Part shown: positions 19,378-30,666 of the stretch, piece by piece
How the letters are laid out: each line of letters begins with the position of its first letter
How positions within the stretch are numbered: the stretch's first letter is position 1
Assembly (NCBI GenBank): GCA_024195585.1
Contig: SWBL01000442.1
Span: 1 to 34,443, forward strand
Length of the DNA stretch: 34,443 nucleotides
Origin: Aureobasidium sp. EXF-3400
Lineage: Eukaryota; Ascomycota; Dothideomycetes; Dothideales; Saccotheciaceae
Direction: 5' to 3'
Translations under genes and position numbers: made by a program
The notes under the pieces: model-generated
Seen by the model: the letters and a program-made list of their open reading frames with translations, nothing else
Told to the model about the DNA's origin: nothing
The model's database searches: none

Positions 19378-22300
19378 CTACCAATTCACTACCGGTTGTT
19401 CCATCGTGTCCCAGTTTCCCTCCACTTTAATGCTGCTGGGTGCCACTGATTCTGGGTCGAATGGGGCAGTTGTACCAGCCTCCGGTTCGAACGAAGTGAC
19501 CGCATCAGGCATTGGCTCGTCAACTATCTCTTCGATGTCGCGACATAATGGCTCCACGTATTGCTCCTTGGTGTCGTCTCGGACGTATACAGCATATGTG
19601 GGTGTACCTTGCTGCCAGGTTTCTGCGTTGAGAATGTCATCGAGCCTGTTGGCCTGCTCTACCTTCTCATCGTTGTATGAACGCCAGATATTGTGTTGAA
19701 TGTCGTAAATACAAGTCCAATAGTGACCATGACCAGTGCTACCGCGGTGGAAGAAGACGGCATGAAGGCGGTATTTCAGCTTTTCGAATTCAGGTCCAGA
19801 GAATTGTTTAGCAATGTGGTCTTCCAGCTCTCGTACTTCCTGGTCAATGACTGAGAGACGCGCGCGCTGAGAAGCACTCTCTTGCCGGAGATCCGATGCG
19901 AGTGTCTCGGGCACATTGATCGGTTCAATCCCAGCTTCCGAAAGGATTGTGTCACACTCAGATACAGTAGACAACCAAGAACTCACAGCATCGAGTGTGG
20001 ACGCGCCGTCAATGCCAGTCTCCGTCTTCTGAATGGTCTCTTTCTCGGCCTGTAGGCTGCGTAAACGTCTACGCCACTCCCAGCATTGCTTGCGTCTAGC
20101 GAGTACAGCCTCGTCGTCTGAGAAGCGATCCATGTACAGAGTTTCTTCGAGTCTTATGCGATCAACACTCTTGACTGGTTTACCATCGCGACCTAAACGG
20201 ATGCGATTGATGCTGATTTGAAGGATTGGTGGGAATGACTTCAAAGTTTTGTACACATTGACCGGCTTGCTAGCTTCTGGTTCTGGGTGTAGATCAAGAA
20301 CTCGACTAAGAGCAGAGTAGATGTCGGTAGGTTCGTAAGGCGGAAGAAGCATCAAGTTGGTAAACTCTTCTTCTTTTGTAGAAGGTTGCTCGCCTTCTGG
20401 CATAAGTGTATCGACAATGCGCATGTTGAAGATGCTACAGGCTTGAGGTTAGTAAACAGTCAACACGAGTGAGAACGATACGTACTCTCGAAGCTGATCC
20501 AATTGCTCGCCCTGAGGATCCTGGCCGAGCGGCTCGATTGACGCTCTCAGCCTTGTCAACAACTCTTCCATGACTTCAGCGACATCTTGCTGCTGTCTGG
20601 CAGCTTCCTCTGCCTTCTCCAGGTTGGTTTTGGTTTGTTGTGATGGGGTTGCGGGCCTTCTAGGCGGCAGTGCTGGGGCGAGTAGCTCGTCTTCCTTCTC
20701 GGCTTTAGGCGTGACTGGCGGAGTAAGCACAGCGTTGCCTTGAAGTGTAGTCGAGCTGGTTTGGGAGATTGTTGAAGAGTCATCCGCGTTTGCGGTCACG
20801 CCAGCAGGATGACTCTCGTTCTCTGTCATATTGACGTCTACTTCATTGGTCTGTTGTGAGCCTGTTGTGTCTGCTTCTGGACTGGTCGGCTTCAAGAAAG
20901 CTCGGCAGACCAAGTCTGCCTCAGGTTTGACGGCTGGTCCACGGTCTCTGATCATGCGCTCGAAGAGGTGACGAAGATCATTCGTAAGACTTTGGAACGA
21001 TTCGATCTCATACTCAGGACGATGAAGGTTTCCGACTCGCTCAGTTTTGGACCCTTGGGTTGCTAGGTCGTACTTGAACTTATCGAACTCAAGTACAAGC
21101 TCTCGAAGGGGTTTGATGGTGAAATAATACTGAAGGAGACTGTTGAGATAGCAAGTATTTCCATGGCTGATCAAGCCAACAGGCCAGCTCTGTGTCGAAT
21201 TTTGTCCGAACTGTCGTTCGTCCATAGCTTTGCGCACAACGGTGATGGCCTTGTCAGTTGTTGGTCCAGGTTTTCCCTCTCTACAAAGGTCGAACTGAAG
21301 ATCGATCATGTCCGGAGCGACCTCGTCGAGATTTGGGATTTCCAGATGTTTGCACGCGTCTTCAAGAGTCATGGATTGTGAGGTCAATTCGCCGGTAGCA
21401 AGCCAACTCTGCAGAATCTCGCTTTTGCGGTGCGTAGCAATCAAGCTGACAGCACGACGAGCAAGATCTTTGGTCATTGGTGCGTCGTCGACCTGGGAAA
21501 CATGTGTTAGTCGTAATTGTAAAAGTAAAGCGTTAAGCCGCGAGTGAGAAGTGGTGGACAATGGCAGTAGGCGCATGCAACTTTGTCATGTGTCGCCGTT
21601 TGAAGGCGCAAACGGACAAGAAGTGCTGAAACTTGCAAAGACCCGCTTGAGATGCAGAAGCCGAATCGCAAGACGATGCTCTCTCGCCATTGGTCCCATG
21701 CACAATAAAGTCGTGGTTTTGACTTACTTTGACACCATATAATGCGACGATTGTGTCGTCTGCCTGAGTTGCATCGGCACCAAGCCACGCAAGTGCCTGT
21801 TCGTACGTTTCCACAGCTGCTTTGATTAGCGGCTTGGAACAGTCCCTTAAACAAGTTTCACTTACTGTCCGCGGCGGTATCGAGTATATATCGACTGTTT
21901 CTGGCTCGGCCGACTGTTTTCAGAGCTATCTTCAAATCGGATTGTCCTGCTGTACTAGAGTCTGAACATCGTAACTTATAGAGTCTGATGACTTCTTCAT
22001 CATCGATATTCTCTTCGAATCTCGGCTCGATTCCCAATACCATGTATGATTGATTGATGTCCTGCAGACCGATTAGCAGCCGAGAACGTTAAGAAATCAC
22101 AGTAACAGATACCTTTCTGCTCAAAGTGTCTTGTGATGCGAGTTTAGCTGACTTGGTGATAAGAATCTCGCTTTGTCGACCCGTTGCGAGATCTTGGAGG
22201 CAATCGAAATAGTATGGCCCTTCAATGGGATCACATGCTGCCTGCCTTTCGTAAGAGAATGCAATCAGTCGATCTGAGAAGTCGCCAATAGCACCAAGAC

Positions 22301-23475
22301 TGGCATAGCAGCTGTATTGTGGTAAGCATAAGCCACTGACTCTTGTTAGACAGCTGTATACTCACGGGTGATCCTCTTCGGTCGAATCCAAGTTACGTCC
22401 AGAAACTTTGTCATCTGCCAGCCATCAGCACGGTTCAGAATCAAACACACGCAACTCATCATACAGTTCTGTGCGCTCAGTGTACGAGCGAAATCCACTT
22501 TCGAATCCTGATATGATGGGCGAGAAGGATTGGGTAGCGCATGGCTTGCGCAGTACTCATCATGCAGGTATAGTAATTCAACCGCCAGTCTTTCAAGCAT
22601 AGGACGCAATGGATCTGGGTCGTCAACTGATTTCGGCGAAGGAAGTTGCCACTGGTCCTCGCCATTACCGTCCTCGCCCTTCGTGAATCCTAAGCGTTCG
22701 AGTAGCAAGTCGCAGTCTGTTCCGAAGGCTTCCATGAATCTCTTATTTCTTGCGGGAAAGCTGCGCCTAGCATTTCCCTCAACCAAGGAATCCGAAACAT
22801 ATCTCTTCAACCTGAAAAAGACATCTCCAGGAGTAGCCTGTCGCACACCCTCACGGTCCGGGTAAGCTTCGAGTACATGCTCGTAACGTCGATTCAAAGC
22901 TTGAGGGTCGGTGAGAACTTTGATGTCGTACTTGGTCAATACGGGAATTTCGTAGGTGACGTGCACGTGGGCTTGACAGGCAAGATTCGAGCACTCGAAA
23001 TCATAGCTGACTCGCAATGCATCGGTGTCGGTCGATGTGTGACGGAGATGGTGGAGTGGGTAATCTCGATTAGGGCAAGGTTGTATGCAGCCAGTGTCCG
23101 GGTAGTCGATGGACAGGGTAAGATGAAGACGGCATTTCCTGCAGCAAGCTGCAACCTTCCAGCATGTGTCTTGTTGTGCAGACTCGTCAAGACGCGGCAG
23201 ATTGCAGCGTTCTATATGCGAGTAGTATTCATGCTTGCAACTGCCTCTGTCTAGGACCAAGGGCGGGCCTGAGCGAGCCTTGCCATCATATTGCGGAGGG
23301 TGATCGATGAGGATGTTTCGGCTCGCGGGGGCGGATAGAGGATCGAATCGAAGGAGATCTTGGAGAAACTTAGGCGCAGTCTTGCCTGTTGCGAAGATGT
23401 GGTTAGCGAGTCTATCTCAAAGCATATTTGAAAGGCAGCTGAGATGGTACCAGGTTGCGAAGCCCGGGAAGGCAT
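19378..23475 (-). CDS. UBP2: Ubiquitin carboxyl-terminal hydrolase Ubp2 homologue
   Basis: Large deubiquitinase of about 1198 residues (USP family, C19). In yeast Ubp2 works with Rsp5/Rup1 and prefers K63-linked chains. Seven exons: 23451-23475, 23385-22362, 22311-22113, 22061-21866, 21816-21728, 21492-20486 and 20434-19378. The phases agree throughout. The introns are 47-65 bp except the fifth (21493-21727, 235 bp). The start MPSRASQPGKTAPKFLQD matches fungal Ubp2 proteins, and exon 1 supplies only eight full codons. The Cys box is GLISHGNTCYLNSLLQ (catalytic Cys near 625); the His box is STGHGHYWTCIYD (His near 1082-1084). A Ser/Thr/Pro-rich insertion sits between them at about residues 740-800, and a coiled-coil-like Glu/Arg-rich stretch precedes the His box, as in Ubp2. 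The N-terminal half has paired cysteines (WKVAACCRKCRLHL) that may bind zinc. The second intron uses a GTATAC donor, chosen because it is the only one that keeps phase. Confidence 0.93.
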
Positions 23476-23882
23476 GGCCTTGCAAGAGTCGGCGAGACTC
23501 TTGAATGAAGAAAGATGTTGGCCGAAGCAGGCTCAACAAACAGAGAAAGGCGTCAAGTTGAGATAGTGGAGATGTTTTTCTTCGAGAGTCTTGCTAGGCA
23601 ATCACAAGATTTGGCCCAGTCGCTGCTGTCACACATTCACATGGAAGGTACGTCAGCGAAGCCTGGACCGAACGTGGAAAGAGCGGGACACCAGCCACAA
23701 AGACCTGGCAAAGTGGCTGATCGCGTCGACTTCCGCTGCCTTAGCATGTCCAAGCGTCAAAGGTCAGCATCAAGCGCCAAGAGCGGAAAGCGCGACCTCA
23801 TGCGAGCCGGCCGCGAGCGACAGCATCATCTCGAATTGAGCTCGTCAATCCTCCTGCCAACACGCACTCGACCAACACCAAC
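23476..23882. promoter_or_regulatory. Divergent promoter region, UBP2 and NUO-21.3b
   Basis: 407 bp between the two divergent starts. A plus-strand frame covers much of it but shows no family features and no link to the downstream gene. The leader before the plus-strand ATG is a CAACACGCACTCGACCAAC-type stretch, typical of ascomycete 5' untranslated regions. Confidence 0.45.
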
Positions 23883-24621
23883 ATGGCCGCACACGAGGAG
23901 CAGCCCTACCGCCCCAAGGATGCCCTGGGCGCCTCAATCAAGGCCGGCATGATCACCACCGGCGCTGGTCTTTTCGTCTCGACCATCCAAAACACCCTCA
24001 CCAAGCAGAACTATGGTGCTATGGGCGCCCTCACCAAGTTTGGTGGCACTACCGCTGTCTATGGTATCTTTTCCTCCTGGGTCGGTGTGCTCGGCTGAGC
24101 TAACGGGTCCTCAGGTGCCATGGGAGCCGCCTACGAATTCACCAGATGCGCCTCGGCCAACCTCAGACAACGCGACGATGCCTGGAACTCTTTCTGGGGT
24201 GGTCTCGCTGGTGGCTCAATGCTCGGCCTCAGATGTATGCCAATTCTGACTCCAATTGACCCACCTACGCAATCGCTAAGCTCCATACAGTCCGCACCGC
24301 TCCCGCCGTCGCCGGTTACGGAACCGCTCTCGCAGTTGTCCTCGGCACCTGGCAATACGCCGGTGGTAAGATCACCGGTTACGACGTTGATCCCACAGTC
24401 GACGAAGTGGCCCGAAAAGAATACTTGCGCAAGAACAGAAGGAGACCAATGGAGGAGACGCTCGAGCAGATCGGCGAGGGACGCGGTATGGAAATCCTGC
24501 TTCTACAACAAGAGACCACACACTGACAATTCCAGGCATCTTCGGACCCGGATACCAGGAGAGAAGAGCAGAGAGACTCCAGCAAAACTATGGCATCGAG
24601 GTGCCAGCTGCTTCTTCTTAG
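23883..24621 (+). CDS. NADH-ubiquinone oxidoreductase 21.3 kDa subunit (NUO-21.3b / NDUFA11, B14.7)
   Basis: Accessory membrane subunit of mitochondrial respiratory complex I, Tim17/Tim22/Tim23 superfamily, 193 residues (about 21 kDa, as expected). Four exons: 23883-24063, 24115-24234, 24291-24485 and 24536-24621. The three introns of 50-56 bp are all phase 1. Spliced, the product reads YRPKDALGASIKAGMIT, then Gly/Ala-rich membrane spans (TTAVYGAMGAAYEFTRCAS; WGGLAGGSMLGL; AGYGTALAVVLGTW), then a charged matrix tail ending GIEVPAASS. There is no cleavable presequence, normal for this family. Tim17-family import proteins are the main alternative. The tail, including GYDVDPTVDEVARKEYLR and KNRRRP, fits the complex I subunit better. 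Confidence 0.92.
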
Positions 24622-25520
24622 ACTTTCAACGTTCGTAGATACCTTTCACGCCATTGTTTCCTCTGTTCAATACTCGATCTACGTGTGTTTCAATGAAGCA
24701 CAACACCCGCCTGATTTCAGTCCTTATCCGAATCTAAGGACCCAGAAGGCCACAGTAAGGAGTGGCACAAACCCCTTGCAGCTTGCCCTTGTCCCAATCG
24801 TATCCTTGTGGACGCTGTCGTCAAAACTCTTACGAAGAAGCTCACATATATCCTTTTGTTAGCTATCAATGCTGTGGTGCCTGTCTGAACGTGATAATCC
24901 CTTGATTACAGGCCATGATCTTGATTGCTTTTCTCTTCTTCATATGCTCATCCTGTTCTCTTTTGTTTGTAGATACACCCATAGAAGTCTCTTGACATGT
25001 CTTGTGGTGCCTATGTGTGCCACAGCAGTTTGGCTGAAGATATGTACCTTCCCGGTGCCCCGTCCCGTAGCCGCTTCCCCAGCCCCGCATCCACGATCGA
25101 AGTGGGGGACGAGAAGATCAACACCCACCATAGAGGCACGAACACGACAATCACTCATGCGCATTGCGAACTCTACATAGTGCTCATGTCCTAACAAATA
25201 GGCAGGTAAGATTCACAGGTACCCCCCAGACAGCACCTGCATAGCACACCGCTCTCATGAGGCTCTATGGAAAAATGTCTGGCTAAACTCGCCACGGGGT
25301 TTTGTTCATTCGACCAAGACATCGAGTACAACTCTACATCCATACCAGAACTCATGACATCAGGATTCAGCTGTTGTGTCCATGTGCCGTCCAGTGATTT
25401 GATATGTACATTTAGTATATTCCTCATGCCTTTTGCTTCCTCGATCTTCTTCTCTTCTCCGACAATATTTTCTGACGAGATCTTTCCTCACAGACACACC
25501 CACCACCATTCACCTTCCCT
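24622..25520. other. 900 bp intergenic region, no recognised gene
   Basis: 3' flank of NUO-21.3b and 5' flank of the tubulin cofactor gene. Several open frames of 60-100 codons occur on both strands, none with a recognisable domain or signal peptide. The last 80 bases before the cofactor gene are C/T- and CA-rich, as in a leader. I see no RNA gene. Confidence 0.5.
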
Positions 25521-25559
25521 ATGACTACTATTGCTATATCCCAACCCCACAGGCTCGAG

Positions 25560-26843
25560 ATGAGTGAACAAGAACGTTTCTTCCGGTACTTCCAGACCGA
25601 AGTTGCTGGTGCGTGTCCTGCCTTCCATTAACAATGACCAGCACAGGACGCAGTTGCTGACTTGTGCATCCTGGATCTCAGCACTGCAGGAGCAAATGCA
25701 AATTATCCAAGACCACGGCACTTCTGGCGGCGAGCGAGCTGATGCAATTGACCATTGTCTAGCCGGCATCTCGAAGCTCTCCAATGATGTGAAAGACATA
25801 TCTGGCTCTCTTCCGGCACACGACCAGAGAACGTACAGCGAGGTCAGTCATTGAAGAATCGAACGTTCCTGGATGATTCAAACTAAAGACTTTACAGGCA
25901 ATCAAAGCACTATCGGACAAGCTGCAAAAGACGCGAGCTCAGGCAGCGCCTAAGCCAAAGTTCTCTTTCAAGAAGAAGAATGCATCTGCAATCTCTATCA
26001 ATGATGCAGCAGAACTGGCGGCAAAAAAGCGTCTTCTCCAACCGAACAGCAACATCTCATCAGAAGTCTCCTCCTTTGCAACGACGCCTTTGACCATGCC
26101 CCAAACGCCTGCCAATGGACTTGCTGTCGAGGAATCCAAGTCCGCCGAAGCAAAATCCGATGCGTCCGATGGAATCACTGAGGGCGTGCGGAAACTCTCT
26201 TTCTCCAAAGCTGACAGGATACACATCTCTAACCACAGCAAAATCCACATCATGCTCCCTTCTTCGGCCACACACGCGACTTCTGGAACTTCTGGTACGG
26301 TCACCAATGTCCGCGACAGCGTGATTGACATGAGCATTTCTGCAGCTTCTGCCTTTGCCAATCTTACTCTGAAGAACATCCAAAATTCACTGATTGTTTG
26401 TGGTCATGTTGACGGTTCTGTTCACATCACAGGCGTCAAAGACTCTGTTTTAGTGGTAGCGACAAGACAGTTCCGCATGCACGAGAGTAAGAACGTCAAA
26501 ATCTACATGCTCTGCAAAAGCAGACCGATTATTGAGGATTGCGAGGGTATCGAATTTGCGGAAATGCCCGTTTGTTATGTAAGTCTGCTCCTATCTTGTC
26601 TTGTCGCACAAGAATTTACGGAATGTTCGTGCTAATGGTCAAAATCAGGCCACAGAAAAGGACAAGGATGTCAAGAACCTGTACGACCAAGTTGACGACT
26701 TCAAATGGCTCAAGGCAGAACACAGTCCAAATTGGAGGGTACTGAACACGGACAAACGTGTCAGAGATGAGATTTGGACGGATGTTGTACCAGGAAGCCC
26801 TAAGAGTGGTGTCGAGGAGATTCTCAAGGCAGTTGGAATATGA
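25560..26843 (+). CDS. Tubulin-binding cofactor C (TBCC domain)
   Basis: Tubulin-folding cofactor C, the GTPase-activating component that releases native alpha/beta-tubulin from the cofactor D/E complex. Four exons: 25560-25608, 25682-25842, 25898-26578 and 26649-26843, giving 361 residues. Introns are 73, 55 and 70 bp. The N-terminal spectrin-like helical part begins SEQERFFRYFQTEVA and continues LQEQMQIIQDHG and DAIDHCLAGISKLSND. A basic Lys-rich linker (KPKFSFKKKN) follows. The C-CAP/TBCC beta-helix runs from about residue 175, with SVHITGVKDSVLVVA and TRQFRMHESKN, whose arginine corresponds to the GAP arginine. The tail has WLKAEHSPNWRVL. An in-frame ATG 13 codons upstream (25521) is possible, but it has a C at -3, whereas 25560 has a G there and fits the family start. 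Confidence 0.93.
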
Positions 26844-27731
26844 GCTGTAGCTAGGGCGAAACCTGATGAACGACTATAATAATACAAAGCAGCATATAGT
26901 AGCTCATTTCGCGACATGCTATTCTCATATAATTATAGGTATGCTTAAGATAGCCATGAATCGTCCAAAGAGCCACCGAACATAGATATTCATCTCGGCC
27001 GAATTCGAGGCCTTGTGACCATCGGGTCCAACCGTCACCCGTGACCGATGTCATACAAAAGCACGGCATCGTCATGGGCAGACGTTGAGATCTGCCATAA
27101 CAAGAATAGTGTTTCGAAAGTGACTCGTGGAGAAGGCTGGGAGTGATCAACAAGCTTCTCCAAACCACCAACGCGTGTCGCCAAGTCGGATTCTTCTCGC
27201 GCTTTTACGCGACTTGTCCCTCATCCACATTGCATTGTACTATGTATAACATATCAATCTCAACTCAGGAGCTCCGAAAGTGAACGAAAATCATGAATAG
27301 ATACGAAGGGATGTCAGGGCTTGGCGGTTGGATTGTGAAACAACGAGGCAGGTACCAAGACTGCAGATCATGGCTTTTAACAGCTTGACGAGGTTGCGAT
27401 GAGCAGGGGTGCACTTTCCTTTGCCCAGACACACAGTGATGATCGTTCCTGTCCATCAACGTGGGAAGGAACTACCACCGACCCTGATGATGACATGTGA
27501 TGCTGCTTCCTGCTGTGCACGACCGTCTTGTTTTTCAACAAAACCAGACGAGTGCCCTCTTCTGTTGCTTTCAACCACAACAACATCTTTGCATCCATCA
27601 TCAAAAGCATCAACGCATCAATTGCTCTTCTCCATCAACCAGTTTATCAAGTACTCATCAACAACAAACACATATCCTCTCGAGAACACCAAGAGCAATC
27701 CATATCCTCATCATCGACAACATCATCCATC
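26844..27731. other. Intergenic region upstream of the secreted protein gene
   Basis: About 890 bp with no gene I can support. The final 200 bp before the secreted protein are rich in CATCA and CAACA runs, which looks like a long 5' leader. Overlapping plus-strand frames there are Ser/His/Pro-rich low-complexity translations and are not called. Confidence 0.5.
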
Positions 27732-28154
27732 ATGCACTTCTTCACTGCCGCCTTCTCGCTCTTCGCAGCAGCTGCCACTGCTTTCCCCACCAAGCCTAAC
27801 TTCCTTACTCTGCCCGTCTCTCGTGACGCTGGCAATGTAAGTACCGCCTCATTATCGAACATCCAGAAGTCTTGTCTGACATTGCCAATTTAGGTCTACG
27901 TCTGCACTGGTGCCAACTTCACAGATCACTGCGAATACCTGAAGCAACCCTTGGACACCTGCGTCATTCTGCCCGACAGTCTCAGCAAGAAAGTGTCTTC
28001 GTTCGGTCCCGACGTTGGCTCAACTTGCTTGTTGATGCAAGGTTCATGCAACGACAACATGCCCTACCGTCAAGCATCTTACCCAGGTATCTCGGACCTG
28101 CGTAACGTCACCTTCGATGACATGGCAACAAGCTTCATCTGTCTGCACCATTAG
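27732..28154 (+). CDS. Small secreted cysteine-rich protein (effector-like)
   Basis: Unrecognised family. Two exons, 27732-27836 and 27894-28154, with a 57 bp intron (27837-27893, GTAAGT donor, TTTAG acceptor, phase 0), give 121 residues. The N-terminus MHFFTAAFSLFAAAATA is a textbook signal peptide, with cleavage likely before FPTKPNF. The mature part is about 104 residues with six cysteines (VCTG, HCEY, TCVI, TCLL, SCND, ICLH), enough for three disulphides, and two N-glycosylation sequons (NFT, NVT). There is no transmembrane segment or GPI signal. Size, leader and even cysteine number fit secreted fungal proteins acting at the cell surface or on a host or competitor, but no function can be assigned. 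It stands alone between TBCC and a convergent gene. Confidence 0.8.
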
Positions 28155-28774
28155 ATACAAAAAGACTCGCTGCTGAGTAGTTGGGTCTTCTCTTTCCTAT
28201 GATGACTTTTTCTTTTGTTCTGGCATGGGGTCTTTGGGGTTCGGAAGCCTTGAAGGCATACTATTATACAGCACTTGAGCTAGGATGCTCGTGTTAATGA
28301 ATTGATTTTGTTTCTCATATGTGCTCGTGTGCTTTGCGTATCTTTCCGTGTTTCAGACATTCACATTCTGCAATCGATCCCATCCCCATCCCCATCCCGA
28401 GGTACGAGGGTTATTATAAGCTATCGAAATGCACAGTTGCAATCAGAACGCGAGGCTGGCCATTGAGATGGCCTGTAATGGGCTTCTCTCTGTGGAAACC
28501 ACATTCTTTACGAAAGTATTTTGCATTTCTATAGCTACACTGTAACCATCTTTAGCACACAGGGAGGACGTGCTTGCATGTTTCTTGTGTATCTGCCTGC
28601 AAGTTGTATTGATGACTCCAGGGACATGTGTTGACATCCTGGACCTTCTGAGTTGCGATGCTTCGCAACTGACAACAGTCATGATGCCTTTTAGGGCAAT
28701 TACATCTGATGGGAGTAACCTCTCTTTTGGGTAGTACGTTCGCATAGATCTCACACACCACCACCAATACAGAT
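28155..28774. other. Convergent 3' region, no recognised gene
   Basis: 620 bp between the secreted-protein stop and the stop of the Nif3/YqfO-like gene. A short CCCATC-type repeat lies at about 28376-28401. No domain-bearing frame or RNA gene is seen. Confidence 0.5.
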
Positions 28775-29316
28775 CTAGAAATCCTCCATTCTATACACCT
28801 CGTAAACAGGAACTTCGTAAGGGTGAGCTCTGTTCTTATATCAGTATGACATTCTTCTTCATCTCCAATCAGAACAAAAAGCAAAGGCAGAGAAACTCAC
28901 TTCTTCAACACTTCAACAACTTTCTTGACATTCTCTCTTCCTAAGACTTGCATCTCCACTCTAACTTCCTCTAAGACTTCGAGTTTGCCTCTTGTGCCGA
29001 TATCAGGCGTGCTATCAGGACCAGGGATGAATTGGCCTGTTCCGCTTGTTTCCCAACACTGTTTCAAGCATTACTGAATTAGCATATCTTCTCTTCAAAC
29101 GTGTTCAAGGTAGAAAGAAGAGGACACCAAGGGAATGGTAGGAAGGGTTTGTTTTGCACGTACGACATTGGTATATAATACTTTATCAGCATCAGTGAGG
29201 GAAGAAAACACGCCGGCGAGGTTTGTAGCAAAAATTGCGGTTTTTGTGGCTTGGAGAGAGGAAGGAGGAACAAAGTAGCAGAGTTTGTATTTTGTTTGGT
29301 CGGTAGTGGTGGACAT
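28775..29316 (-). CDS. Stand-alone Nif3/YqfO PII-like (CutA-like) domain protein
   Basis: Small protein of about 121 residues equivalent to the PII/CutA-like insert domain of bacterial Nif3-family proteins (YqfO), without the metal-binding Nif3 halves. Three exons: 29164-29316, 28901-29058 and 28775-28829. The introns are 105 bp (29059-29163, phase 0) and 71 bp (28830-28900, phase 2). Family marks are YKLCYFVPPSSLQATKTA at the start, CWETSGTGQFIPG in the middle, GTRGKLEVLEEVRVEM, then AHPYEVPVYEVYRMEDF at the C-terminus, joined over intron 2. The exact role is unknown. PII-like folds often bind small ligands and form trimers, which is inference here. The end of exon 1 (about residues 35-46) is unlike the family and could hide a further small intron, so the middle of the model is the least certain part. 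Confidence 0.8.
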
Positions 29317-29820
29317 GATTGCTCTTCTGCTTTCAAGATATTGATTGTTGGTGGTAGGTAGAGGTGGAGGTAGGTCGAAGATGGCCAGGGTTGGTAGTTT
29401 GACAAGTACGGTAGCGAAGTAGGAGAATTGAAACAGATGCAAAAAGACGAGAACACCTGGGAATGGTATTTCTTTTGTACTTTTTTGCAAAGACAACCTC
29501 TTATCTTCTTGAAATAGGCACGATGTCGGAAATTTGGAAGTTTTTGGTTGAGCGTGTGCGGATTGTGTAACAGCAATCGCTATGGGAAGGACAAGACGGT
29601 CGTGATCGCTATGGGAAAGGGTAAGCGGCCAAAGAGTCCCTTTCGCTCAACACGACTCAAAGCAAAATCGAATCCATCTGCCGACGCCAAAACAAAGACA
29701 GAATCAAGAAAGAAAGAGGAACGACCTCTAAATAAACTCCAAAAACTCCATCCTGAAAACGCCGTCTTGTAAACATTATATGGGAGGAGAAGCTTGTTGA
29801 AGGAACAACAGCTTCTATCC
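29317..29820. other. Intergenic region between Nif3/YqfO-like gene and AMMECR1 gene
   Basis: About 500 bp. It holds the promoter of the minus-strand gene on its left and the 3' end of the AMMECR1 gene on its right. Short frames on both strands are basic and low in complexity. Nothing is recognised. Confidence 0.5.
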
Positions 29821-30666
29821 TCAGGCCCTGACCTTGTCGCTCCACTCCTTGAACTCGGCATAACTCAAGTCGACCTTCTTGCCTTCATAGGTGACCAGCT
29901 CCATGGCGGCAGCGACTTTCCTCCAATCGTCCTTTCTGCCCGACCAGCCAGCCTTCCTCATTAGACTGATTAAAGCCTCCTCTTTAGTCCAACCTTGCTC
30001 CTTAGCCACATCAGGCAGATAAGTAGCTCCCAGCTTTCTACCCTGATAAGAGAAACTGATCCTGATACCATGCTTGCCGACCTCCCACGCCATGATGTCA
30101 CGAGTAGGGTTACTGAAGTTAGTCAGTAGGGTAACACAACACTGCAGTTGTGGAAGTTGGGATGAAGGAATGGGTGGGAAGCGAGAGTCTTCAAAGGCAG
30201 AAGTCAGGGCGTAATCTGCGAGCCCTTGTTCCAGAGGTAGAGGTTTGAAGGTACCGATGCAACCGCGAAGAGACTTTTGACGGCTGCGTGGGGAGATTGT
30301 GTTCCAGGTTACGAAGAGAGGGTACGAGTCTGAGGGGGAGATGTTGGAGCGGGAGGATAGAGAGGTGCGGCTGGAAGAGGTCGAGGCTTGAGTTGAGGCG
30401 GAGTTCTGGGTGGAGCGGGATGTCAAGCTCGATGAGGACGAGTTGGACGTGGGAGTGTCGGTGTTGAGGAGGCGGGAGATGGCGGGTACGCGAGATGTAC
30501 TTTGCTCTGGCTCGTCTTGGCCGTCGACATCTGTTACATCGTCCTCCTCTTCTCCATACTGTTCAGTCCAGAGCTGTTCGACCTGGGACAGGGATAGCGG
30601 CTGTCGTCTTTCGAAACTAGCGACGAGTGATTCGAAACAGTAGGCACAGTGAGCTTTGGTAGCCAT
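29821..30666 (-). CDS. AMMECR1-domain protein
   Basis: Intronless, 281 residues. AMMECR1 domain proteins are conserved from archaea to humans; their biochemical role is unresolved. The start MATKAHCAYCFESLVA is followed by a poorly conserved acidic stretch (EEEDDVTDVDGQDE) and a Ser/Thr-rich insertion at about residues 75-110, likely disordered and fungal-specific. The conserved core starts at YPLFVTWN and includes the signature LRGCIGTF, then ALTSAFEDSRFPPI, a Cys pair (LQCCVTLL), GKHGIRISF, ATYLPDVAKEQGW and LISLMRKAGW, ending YAEFKEWSDKVRA. The frame is open 79 codons further upstream, but that part is hydrophobic and not family-like. The ATG at 30666 begins exactly where homologues begin. 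Confidence 0.92.
   Translation of the reverse strand: MATKAHCAYCFESLVASFERRQPLSLSQVEQLWTEQYGEEEDDVTDVDGQDEPEQSTSRVPAISRLLNTDTPTSNSSSSSLTSRSTQNSASTQASTSSSRTSLSSRSNISPSDSYPLFVTWNTISPRSRQKSLRGCIGTFKPLPLEQGLADYALTSAFEDSRFPPIPSSQLPQLQCCVTLLTNFSNPTRDIMAWEVGKHGIRISFSYQGRKLGATYLPDVAKEQGWTKEEALISLMRKAGWSGRKDDWRKVAAAMELVTYEGKKVDLSYAEFKEWSDKVRA

Noticed and set aside
19199..19384. Small basic protein downstream of UBP2 (minus strand), possibly continuing past a TAG
   Set aside because: It has no ATG, overlaps the UBP2 stop out of frame, and has no recognisable family. It is probably 3' untranslated sequence.
27409..27893. Overlapping plus-strand frames upstream of and across the secreted protein
   Set aside because: They are Ser/His/Pro-rich translations of the CATCA/CAACA-rich leader. 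The spliced signal-peptide model explains the region better.
29548..29772. Basic plus-strand frame of 74 codons between the Nif3/YqfO-like gene and AMMECR1
   Set aside because: It is Lys/Arg low complexity, matches no family, and ends just before the AMMECR1 3' end.
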